Origin: JAAYAY01 sp963674575 | GTDB lineage: Bacteria > Planctomycetota > Planctomycetia > Pirellulales > Thermoguttaceae | Direction of reading: 5' to 3' | Length of the DNA: 64,000 bases | Assembly (NCBI GenBank): GCA_963674575.2 | Contig: CAXXQT010000002.1 | Coordinates: 62,001 to 126,000 of the forward strand | In this document: one piece after another, positions 42,645 through 49,953 of the stretch | Position numbering within the stretch: the first letter of the stretch is position 1 | Layout of the letters: every line of letters starts with the position of its first letter | Program-made: the position numbers and the translations under genes | Notes under the pieces: generated by a model | Seen by the model: the letters and a program-made list of their open reading frames with translations, nothing else | Database searches by the model: none | What the model was told of the DNA's origin: nothing

Positions 42645-44830
42645 GGCCGCACCCGTGCAAATCGCTGTTGGAGAAACAACTCCGCCACCATCAGGAACAA
42701 CACGGCCGCAAGCAGCAGACGCCAGATCTCGCGACCGTGCCGGCGCGTGCGTTCCAGTTCGAGGAATTCGTCCGCCGACCCAACGTGCTCGGCGCCCAGT
42801 TCTTCCGCGAGCCGGCTCATTTCCTCGGAGGACAGGGGCTTGAGATCCGACTCGCTGCGGGGGGCCTGGGCGACGAAGTGGATTGAATCCGCATCGGCTC
42901 CGCTCAAGGTGTATACGCCGGGCCGATTAGTGCGATCGAACTGCACCACGCTCTGCGTGCCCCGGGCCACCGGGCGGACCGTGTGACGCGTGCCGTCCGG
43001 CGCCGTCAAGGAAAGGGGGAGCCCGGCCGATTCCGAGGGCAGGACTGCCACCAGGGGCTCGCCCGTTTCGAGATTTCGCGACGGCATCACCTGGGTGGCC
43101 AGCGTTGTGATCACTTGCTGGGCGAGCGGCAGGAACACGGGCTGAAGCGGGAGCGTCGACCAGTCGGCGTCGCACGCGGTGGCCATCAACACGACCGTTC
43201 CGGCACCGAAGGGCTGCTCGACAATCAACGGGTCCCCCGTTTCCAAGCGGGCCATGACCATTGCCGTGTCCGGTCCAGTCTCTTCCGGGCTCGAAGTGGT
43301 CGCTTGCTCCGGGGTCCCCAGGCGATACCAGTTCCAGATCTCCGCATCGGCCAGGTTTCCGTTGGCGCGGTCATTGAACACGGCCAGGGCCGGATGATCG
43401 AAATGCTGAGCCACGATTCGCACTCCTTGCCGCTGCTCGGGCGAATCGCCCTCCCGGGAGAGGATCGCCATGGGCAACAGGGCGGCCTGGCCGGAACGCA
43501 GCGCCCGGTTGTACCAGGCCATGTCGATCTTGTTGCCGAGGAAGATCAGCAGGCTGCCGCCGTCGCGGACGTAGTCGGTCAGCAGACTCACCTGGTCGTC
43601 GGACAGTTTGGCCACATTGGCCAGAACCACAACCCGAGCCTCCTGGATCGCGTCCTCGGCAAAGTGCCTTGTCGCGACTGTACGGGTCTGCAGGAGGTCG
43701 CTCAGCTTGACGCGGCCGAACGTGTAAGGCGTCAAGGCGACGGCCAGAAAGTCCGTCTCGCCCTTGAGGGGTTCCGAACTCGGATCGCCGTCCACCAGCA
43801 GCACATCGATTTGCTTCAGGACAGTCACGGACGCCGCGAAGACGTTGTCGGTCGCCAGCCGATCATCCACCTCGACCTCCACCTCGACCACATGGGAACC
43901 GGCCTGGTCGAAGCGGCAGGTGAACAGAGCCTGGGCCGCCGAATCGGGATCCAGGGCAACCTGCGAGGCCGAATCCGGTTTGCCGTCCAGTCGCAACAGG
44001 ACCCGTGCAACCGGGTAGCTCCTGGGCCCGTGATTCCGGAGGTTCACTCGGAGCCGCAGATCCTGGCCGACTCCCAGAGCCGTTTTGGAGAACTCGATGG
44101 AATCGACCGACATGTTGTCGCGGACCTCGTCACCCACCTGGATCAAGGTGAGATTCGGGCGGATCGGCATCGCATCCAGTTGAGCCCGAAGTCGAGCGGC
44201 GCCATCGCCCGAAAGAGGTTGCCAGTCTGCTGCCTGGAAATCGCTCAGGAAAACGAGGTGCCGCCTGGCGTTGGCCATGCCTCCCAGAACGCCCAACCCG
44301 GACGTGAGGGAATCGACGGCCGCGTTGGCGCCGAATCCGCCGCTCAGTCGCTGGAGACGCCCGGTCATCATTCGGGGATCGAAGACGGGACTGTCGAAAA
44401 GCGGTGTCGGGCTTCCTCCGGTTGCGATGGCGGCAATGTCCGAGCGCCGGTCGAGCTGGTCTGCGATTGTCGCGGCCTGGTCCACCGCGTCCTCGAAGTG
44501 GGTTTTTCCGTTGCTTCGTGCGTCCATGGAATAGCTGTTGTCCAGGAGCAGCACCGTGGACGACGGGACCTCTCCGGGCAGGGCCTGCCAGCCCGTCAGA
44601 ACCGGGCGAGCCAGGCAGAAGGCCAGCATGGCAGGAATGGCGCAACGAACCAGAAGAAGAAGGAACTGCTCGAGGCGGATCCGCCGATTGTTGGTGCGGA
44701 TGACCGAGTCGAGCAGGTGCATGGCGCCCCAGGGAACCGTGCGAAAGCGGCTGCGGTTGAGCAGGTGGATCAACAGCGGAATCGCTGCCGCTGCGGCCCC
44801 GATCGCAAGAATCCCATTGAGCAGCGTCAT
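42641..44830 (-). CDS. BatA-like aerotolerance-type membrane VWA protein
   Basis: The protein has 729 residues from ATG 44830, where the BatA N-terminal domain starts (MTLLNGILAIGAAAAAIPLL, then IHLLNRSRFRTVPWGAMHLL). The open frame extends 185 codons upstream, but that part is antisense to the DUF58 gene and not protein-like. Two N-terminal spans are followed by a VWA domain with MIDAS DNSYS (Asp97) and a C-terminal region ending with a hydrophobic helix (EIWRLLLAAVLFLMVAELFL). ATGA overlaps join it to genes on both sides. BatA-like proteins act with MoxR ATPases in envelope stress or oxygen tolerance; this is family knowledge, not shown here. Confidence 0.88.
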   Translation of the reverse strand: MTLLNGILAIGAAAAAIPLLIHLLNRSRFRTVPWGAMHLLDSVIRTNNRRIRLEQFLLLLVRCAIPAMLAFCLARPVLTGWQALPGEVPSSTVLLLDNSYSMDARSNGKTHFEDAVDQAATIADQLDRRSDIAAIATGGSPTPLFDSPVFDPRMMTGRLQRLSGGFGANAAVDSLTSGLGVLGGMANARRHLVFLSDFQAADWQPLSGDGAARLRAQLDAMPIRPNLTLIQVGDEVRDNMSVDSIEFSKTALGVGQDLRLRVNLRNHGPRSYPVARVLLRLDGKPDSASQVALDPDSAAQALFTCRFDQAGSHVVEVEVEVDDRLATDNVFAASVTVLKQIDVLLVDGDPSSEPLKGETDFLAVALTPYTFGRVKLSDLLQTRTVATRHFAEDAIQEARVVVLANVAKLSDDQVSLLTDYVRDGGSLLIFLGNKIDMAWYNRALRSGQAALLPMAILSREGDSPEQRQGVRIVAQHFDHPALAVFNDRANGNLADAEIWNWYRLGTPEQATTSSPEETGPDTAMVMARLETGDPLIVEQPFGAGTVVLMATACDADWSTLPLQPVFLPLAQQVITTLATQVMPSRNLETGEPLVAVLPSESAGLPLSLTAPDGTRHTVRPVARGTQSVVQFDRTNRPGVYTLSGADADSIHFVAQAPRSESDLKPLSSEEMSRLAEELGAEHVGSADEFLELERTRRHGREIWRLLLAAVLFLMVAELFLQQRFARVRP

Positions 44831-45732
44831 TTCAACCGCCTCCGCATGGCCAGGTAGGAGGCGAGTGTCTCGGCGTAGGGCCGGTCGGTGGTCATGGGAA
44901 CCAGGTCGATCCGATGACGATAGCACCCGGCGGTGAGCTGTTCGCGGAAGAGCCGCAAGTTTTCCAGGTAGGCGTTTCGCAGATGGGCCGGATCGACGAG
45001 TCGGCGGTTTCCCGGAGTTTCCAGCGATTCGAAACGGGTCCACTGCCGGAACGGGAACTCCAACTCGTCGGGATCCCAAATCTGAAAGACGATGATCTCG
45101 TGCTTGGCGTGCCGGAAATGGGCCAGCGACTTGAGCAGTTCTTCCACGTCGCCAAACAGGTCGGAGAGAATGATGAGCAGGCCGCGGCGGTGGATCTTCG
45201 GCACCAGCTCGTGGAACACCCGTCCCAGTTCCGTCTCGCGTCCGGGCTTGGAGCGGCCGAGGGTGTCGAGGATGGCTCGCAGGTGCGTTGCGCGGCTGCG
45301 CGGTGGAATGTAGCGTCGGACTTTCGTATCGAAGGTGACCAAGCCCACGCTGTCTTGCTGCTGCAGCATCAGGTAGGCCAGGCACGCGGCCGTCCGCACC
45401 GCGTAGTCGTGCTTGCTGATGGCCCCGTTGCGCGAGCCGCAGTAGCCCATCGATCCGCTTCGATCCAGCAGGATCGTGCAGCGGAGGTTTGTTTCTTCCT
45501 CGTACTCGCGTATGTAGAGCCGGTCGGTTTTGCCGAAAACCTTCCAGTCGATGGAGCGGATCTCATCGCCGCGCACGTACTGGCGATGTTCCTTGAACTC
45601 CACGCTGAACCCCTTGTGGGGCGAGCGATGGAGCCCGGAACAGAACCCTTCCACGACTTGCCGGGCAAGAACCTGCAGGTTGGCAAGTCGGCTCAGGTCG
45701 CGCGATGTGAGGAAATCGGACAGGTGGGAAAT
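44827..45732 (-). CDS. DUF58 protein (VWA-like), possible ATT start codon
   Basis: The DUF58 body is clear: HKGFSVEFKEHRQYVRGDEI, IDWKVFGKTDRLYIREYEEE, then the MIDAS LLDRSGSMGY and a C-terminal LIILSDLFGDVEELL. The first ATG/GTG/TTG in frame is GTG 45654 (275 residues), but conserved family sequence continues upstream (DFLTSRDLSRLANLQVLARQ). No ATG, GTG or TTG precedes it before a TGA; ATT at 45732 has GGAG eight bases upstream, so I place the start there (301 residues). CTG 45723 is the other option. It sits 66 bases after the MoxR gene and overlaps the BatA-like gene by four bases. Confidence 0.88.
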   Translation of the reverse strand: MSHLSDFLTSRDLSRLANLQVLARQVVEGFCSGLHRSPHKGFSVEFKEHRQYVRGDEIRSIDWKVFGKTDRLYIREYEEETNLRCTILLDRSGSMGYCGSRNGAISKHDYAVRTAACLAYLMLQQQDSVGLVTFDTKVRRYIPPRSRATHLRAILDTLGRSKPGRETELGRVFHELVPKIHRRGLLIILSDLFGDVEELLKSLAHFRHAKHEIIVFQIWDPDELEFPFRQWTRFESLETPGNRRLVDPAHLRNAYLENLRLFREQLTAGCYRHRIDLVPMTTDRPYAETLASYLAMRRRLK

Positions 45733-45798
45733 GGCGCCGGCTCCAGGGAATCAGGCCACGGGGAATGCAGGGGGGCGCTCGCGGTGACAAACGTCAGC

Positions 45799-46827
45799 CT
45801 ACAATAGCGCCGGCTTCGGGCGGGGGATGTCGGCGAGCAGACGACCAACAAGTTCGTCCACGCTGACGCCTTCCGCCTCCGCATTGAAGGTGGGAACGAT
45901 CCGGTGTCGGAGGACCGGATAGGCAAGGTTTTCCGCGTCGTCGATGGTCACGTGATGACGCCCGCGAAGAAGGGCTCGGGCCTTCGCGGCAAGCACCAAC
46001 TGCTGGCAGGCCCGCGGTCCGGGGCCCCACTCGATCAACTCGCGGACCCAGGGCAGGGCCTGGCTGTCCTTGGGACGAGCCGCCCGAACCAGGTCCAGAA
46101 TGAAGTTCTTCACGTGCTCCGGAAGCGGAACCATACGGACCGTCTTCTGGCATTCGATGATTTCGGGACCGTCCACGACCGGCGTCAGGTCCGTCTCGAA
46201 GGCCGTGGTTGTTCGATCGATGATTTCCCCTTCCTGGTCGCGATCCGGATAGTCGACGACCACGTGGAACAGGAAACGATCCCGTTGGGCTTCGGGGAGG
46301 GGATAAGTTCCCTCCTGTTCGATCGGGTTCTGCGTGGCCAGGACGAAGAAGGGCTCATCGAGACGGTACGTCTTGCCGCCAATGGTGACTTCGTGTTCCT
46401 GCATGGCCTCGAGCAAGGCGGCCTGCGTTTTGGGCGGGGTTCGGTTGATCTCGTCGGCCAACAGCATCTGGGTGAAGATGGGGCCTTTTTCAAAAATCAA
46501 TTGACGCCGGCCCGTGGTGGCGTCCTCCTGGATGATGTCCGTCCCGGTGATGTCGGCGGGCATCAGATCGGGCGTGAACTGGATTCGATGAAACGACAGG
46601 TCCATGGCCTGCGCCATCGATCGGACCATGAGCGTCTTGGCAAGCCCGGGTACGCCTTCCAGCAGGCAATGGCCCCGGGCAAGAATGGCGATTAGCAGTT
46701 GCTCGATGACCTCGTCCTGGCCAACGACGATCCTCCCAACCTGGGCACGGATGCGATCACAGGCCTCAACCAAGGACGCTGCTCGCTGCTCATCTCCAAG
46801 GGATTCGGTGGGTTTTTCTTGATGCAC
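45799..46827 (-). CDS. MoxR-family AAA+ ATPase
   Basis: The protein has 342 residues from GTG 46827, which has GAGG eight bases upstream; a GTG five codons earlier is the alternative. The Walker A is LEGVPGLAKTL (about 58-65) and Walker B LLADEINRTPPKTQ (Asp125, Glu126). ATQNPIEQEGTYPLPEAQRD and RDRFLF are typical MoxR sensor and arginine-finger regions. MoxR proteins are chaperone-like ATPases that insert metals or assemble VWA partner proteins; here the partners are the three VWA-type proteins downstream. It is the first gene of the leftward cluster. Confidence 0.95.
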   Translation of the reverse strand: MHQEKPTESLGDEQRAASLVEACDRIRAQVGRIVVGQDEVIEQLLIAILARGHCLLEGVPGLAKTLMVRSMAQAMDLSFHRIQFTPDLMPADITGTDIIQEDATTGRRQLIFEKGPIFTQMLLADEINRTPPKTQAALLEAMQEHEVTIGGKTYRLDEPFFVLATQNPIEQEGTYPLPEAQRDRFLFHVVVDYPDRDQEGEIIDRTTTAFETDLTPVVDGPEIIECQKTVRMVPLPEHVKNFILDLVRAARPKDSQALPWVRELIEWGPGPRACQQLVLAAKARALLRGRHHVTIDDAENLAYPVLRHRIVPTFNAEAEGVSVDELVGRLLADIPRPKPALL

Positions 46828-46842
46828 TTGAGAGCCTCGCAC

Positions 46843-47085
46843 TGTTCCCCATCACACCGCAGCAAAATCAACAGACTCTTTCCCGCACGCAACGCATTTA
46901 CCGCTTTGCGGCCAATACGACATCTATGGGCTAGCATAAACAGAGGTTGCGAAGAAAGCTACGAATCGATCGCGAAACCCCTCAGTCGCGGGGACGTCTG
47001 CTGCAAGAAAAGACATGGGGCCTTCCGCAACCAGCGCTGGTCGTGAAAGGCCCCATGGCAGAGTACGAATGTTACGTCTGTGCGG
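46843..47085. other. Region upstream of the MoxR cluster
   Basis: This gap holds the terminator of the DUF1080 gene (47014-47057) and presumably the MoxR promoter, for which no good consensus match was found. Confidence 0.4.
47014..47057 (-). terminator. Nested-palindrome terminator after the DUF1080 gene
   Basis: Outer arms CATGGGGCCTT (47014-47024) and AAGGCCCCATG (47047-47057) are perfect. Inside is the 12-base palindrome ACCAGCGCTGGT. On the minus strand the stem is followed by TCTTTTCTT, a U-rich tail, 29 bases after the DUF1080 stop codon. Confidence 0.75.
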
Positions 47086-47787
47086 TCATTTCTTCTTTTT
47101 CTGGATGTCGGGCGCCGGAGTGAACTGAACGTCCTGGGCCGACTTGGTCTTCTCCGGGGCAAGGTCCTTGAGCTTGATATTGCGCCAGCGAACCTCGAAC
47201 GGGCCGCGATCTCCAACGCCGTGGACCTGGAGGCCGATGAAACCGCATTGCGACCACGCATCGTCGCTCAGGTCCTCGACCTGCTTGCCGTTGATCCAGG
47301 TTTGGATTCTCGGTCCCACGGCCAGGATGCGATATTCGTTCCACTGATCGTTCTTATAAGCATCCTTGATGTTCTGGTTCGGGCTGACCCAGCCCCGTCC
47401 GGTTGCCTCGCCATAGATGTATCCTGATTCGCCCGGTGCGGTTTCGATCTCGACCTGAGGCCCGTGGACCCGTTCCTTGTTGTAGTCCTTGCTGCTCCGC
47501 GATCGGATTTGGACCCCCGAGTTCAGCCCGGGATCAACCTTGACCTCGAAAACCAACTCGAAATCGCAGTAGGCCTTCTTGGTGCAGAGGAATGAATTGG
47601 GACTGTTTTTGGCCGTGTGCCCGACGATGGCGCCGTCCTCGACGCCATAAGTGGCCAAACCGTTGCGTTGAATCCAGCCGTCGAGAGTCTTTCCGTCAAA
47701 AAGCGACACGAAACCGTCGTCGGCCTTGGCAACGGTGGTTGCCAGGGCGATGAGGGCCGTTGCAGCCAGGAGTTTGGTGTACTTCAT
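47086..47787 (-). CDS. DUF1080 (3-keto-disaccharide hydrolase family) secreted protein
   Basis: The protein has 233 residues from ATG 47787, preceded by AAAGGA. The signal peptide (MKYTKLLAATALIALATTVA, cut before DD) is followed by one DUF1080 jelly-roll domain: FVSLFDGKTLDGWIQRN, YGVEDGAIVGHT, NSGVQIRSRS, GPQVEIETAP, YKNDQWNEYRILAVGPRIQ and FIGLQVHG. The family is often a carbohydrate-binding or 3-keto-glucoside hydrolase unit. The C terminus is Lys-rich (PDIQKKKK). The gene ends at a strong terminator and is probably monocistronic. Upstream sequence is open but not protein-like. Confidence 0.92.
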   Translation of the reverse strand: MKYTKLLAATALIALATTVAKADDGFVSLFDGKTLDGWIQRNGLATYGVEDGAIVGHTAKNSPNSFLCTKKAYCDFELVFEVKVDPGLNSGVQIRSRSSKDYNKERVHGPQVEIETAPGESGYIYGEATGRGWVSPNQNIKDAYKNDQWNEYRILAVGPRIQTWINGKQVEDLSDDAWSQCGFIGLQVHGVGDRGPFEVRWRNIKLKDLAPEKTKSAQDVQFTPAPDIQKKKK

Positions 47788-48312
47788 AGAGCCGTCCTTT
47801 CGTGGGAAATCATGGGGGGGCACACCTCGCAGACCCGAGGCCGGCGATTGGCCTGGGTCAGTGCCCATTCTAGTAGGCCCAACCGCGCAATATCCAGGCC
47901 TTTCGTGGCTCCCCATAAGAGGGGTGGCTCCGGGGTTGTCCTGATTGTCCGTAGGTAGCATGTTCGGAGTGCCGTGCGTCAGAGTTGCGGTGGATCGGCA
48001 AGGGCGGGGGAACGCAGGAGTCTCCGTTTTTCGCGGTGTCAGACCTTTGTTGGTCTCTTCCGTTCTGATTGTAGGGATTTGTCGGGGTGGGAGACGCTTT
48101 GCCTCGGAGCACGCACATTGTATTCCAATCAAGCACGTTTGATTCGTTGACGCCAAGGGGAAGTGACCTAGAGTTTCCACAGAATGCCGAGAAATACTCG
48201 ACGGAATGGCGGCGTTCGATGGAGCAAAACGGAGAAGACCGGCTCGCCGCGTATTCGGCGACTTGATGCAACCGCCCATCGATCGGCGAACCTGTGAAGC
48301 GGAAGAAAGGGT
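47788..48312. other. Divergent intergenic region (DUF1080 / Hpt)
   Basis: In 525 bases no gene, RNA or repeat is recognised with confidence. It must contain promoters for both divergent genes. Open frames on both strands here are extensions of neighbouring frames and not protein-like. Confidence 0.45.
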
Positions 48313-48702
48313 GTGAAGGCGATGGATCTTCAGATGACGGACCAGACGACAGACGTCCTCGACGTGGAGGATCTCCTGGCTCGCTGCCTCGGCAACGTGG
48401 AATTTGCCTGCCGGATTCTCGGCAAGTTTTGCCAACGTTGCGACGAAGATCTTGCGGCACTCGAAGAAGCGGTCTCCTGCCACGACAGCGAGTCCGTCGC
48501 ACGCCTGGCCCATCGCTTGAAAGGAGCGTCGGCCAACGCCTCCGCATTGGGGCTTCAGAAGCGTGCGTCGGACATCGAACGCGCCGCCAGGAATGATGCC
48601 CTGAACGACGTGCCGTCGAACCTGGCAGATCTCAAGCAGGAATGGAACCGATTCAATGCAGTCGTTTCGCAGTTCGGAACCTCGGCGGATCCGTCAAACT
48701 GA
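48313..48702 (+). CDS. Hpt domain phosphotransfer protein
   Basis: The protein has 129 residues from GTG 48313 (GGAAG upstream), or 126 from ATG 48322. The four-helix Hpt domain has the phosphorylatable histidine His67 in SVARLAHRLKGASANASALG, with the expected Lys-Gly after it. It carries no kinase domain and is cytoplasmic. It lies 39 bases before the HD-GYP response regulator and is probably co-transcribed. It would pass phosphate between a sensor kinase (not in the window) and this or another regulator. Confidence 0.88.
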   Translation: MKAMDLQMTDQTTDVLDVEDLLARCLGNVEFACRILGKFCQRCDEDLAALEEAVSCHDSESVARLAHRLKGASANASALGLQKRASDIERAARNDALNDVPSNLADLKQEWNRFNAVVSQFGTSADPSN

Positions 48703-48741
48703 CCGACATGACAGCGAATCAGGAAGGCTTCGGAGCGTCCA

Positions 48742-49824
48742 ATGCACGTTTTGATTGTTGAGGACGATTGTATTTCTGCCGAGATCCTGGCGAACTCGTT
48801 GCAGCACTTCGGCTACGAAGTGACGATCACCGATAACGGGCGGGAAGCCTTCGAACTGATTCGCACGGGCAAATTCAGGCTTGTTGTGTCCGACTGGGAT
48901 CTTCCTGAAATGAGCGGCGTGGAGATCTGCCGCGAAATCCGCAAACGCCAAACGAGCAGCTATATCTACTTCATTCTCGTCACGTCGTTCGAGGGGGTGG
49001 AAAATGTCGTTGAGGGCCTCCATGCCGGCGCCGACGATTTCCTCACCAAGCCCCTCCAACCCGACGAACTGAGAATGCGATTGCGAGCCGGGGAACGCAT
49101 TCTCGCCTTGGAAGGTCGCGATGTCGTGATCTTCTCGATGGCGAAATTGGCCGAATCTCGCGATCCCCAAACAGGCGCTCACCTGGAAAGGATGCGCGAG
49201 TATTGCCGCATTCTTGCCGAGGAACTTTCGACCTGGGACAAGTTCTCCGACGAGATCGACGGAGAATACGTGCAACTCGTCTACATGACGAGCCCGCTCC
49301 ACGATATCGGGAAGGTTGGAATTCCCGACAACGTTCTCCTCAAGCCGGGAAGATTCACGGAAGAGGAGTTCGAAATCATGAAGCAGCACACGCTCATCGG
49401 GGGCCGGACCCTGGATGCAGCGGTTCGGGCCTATCCCGAAGCGCAATTCCTGCGGATGGCACACGACATTGCCATGACCCATCACGAGCATTACGACGGT
49501 CGCGGTTATCCCTATGGTCTCATGGGAGACGAGATTCCTCTGTGCGGACGGATCACCGCCCTGGCCGACGTCTACGACGCCCTGACCACGCGCCGCGTCT
49601 ACAAGGCCAAAATGGCGCACGAGTCGACTCGCAAGATCATCCTCGAAGGAAGCGGTCGACACTTTGATCCGGACATCGTCCAGGCCTTCCTCAACCGTGA
49701 GGCCGATTTCATTGCCGTCAGCAAGCGGTTCGACGAGACCGAGGCCCGGACGGGAGAGCCGTGCCCGTTCTTCGGGATCCCCGTTGCGGCGCCTCCCACC
49801 GTGGCAACGGGCAGCCCCAACTGA
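48742..49824 (+). CDS. Response regulator with HD-GYP domain (c-di-GMP phosphodiesterase type)
   Basis: The protein has 360 residues. The N-terminal receiver domain has acidic pocket EDD (7-9), phospho-acceptor Asp51 (VVSDWDLPEMSG) and Lys103 (FLTKPLQPDE). A short helix links it to an HD-GYP domain: MTSPLHDIGKVGIPD (His187, Asp188), THHEHYDGRGYP (GYP at 255-257) and RITALADVYDALTTRRVYK. Complete metal and GYP motifs predict c-di-GMP hydrolysis controlled by phosphorylation. It forms a likely two-gene unit with the Hpt protein. The C-terminal 35 residues are Pro-rich and unstructured. Confidence 0.95.
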   Translation: MHVLIVEDDCISAEILANSLQHFGYEVTITDNGREAFELIRTGKFRLVVSDWDLPEMSGVEICREIRKRQTSSYIYFILVTSFEGVENVVEGLHAGADDFLTKPLQPDELRMRLRAGERILALEGRDVVIFSMAKLAESRDPQTGAHLERMREYCRILAEELSTWDKFSDEIDGEYVQLVYMTSPLHDIGKVGIPDNVLLKPGRFTEEEFEIMKQHTLIGGRTLDAAVRAYPEAQFLRMAHDIAMTHHEHYDGRGYPYGLMGDEIPLCGRITALADVYDALTTRRVYKAKMAHESTRKIILEGSGRHFDPDIVQAFLNREADFIAVSKRFDETEARTGEPCPFFGIPVAAPPTVATGSPN

Positions 49825-49953
49825 GAGCGGGGGAGGAGCGTCACGTTTTCGCTGCTTTGAGGCCCTGCGACGTCCGTCGCTATTCTGCCGAAAGGGTGAG
49901 CGGGTATACTGAGGGTTCCCCCCGCAACCTCACCCCGGACGCTTCCTTTTCCC

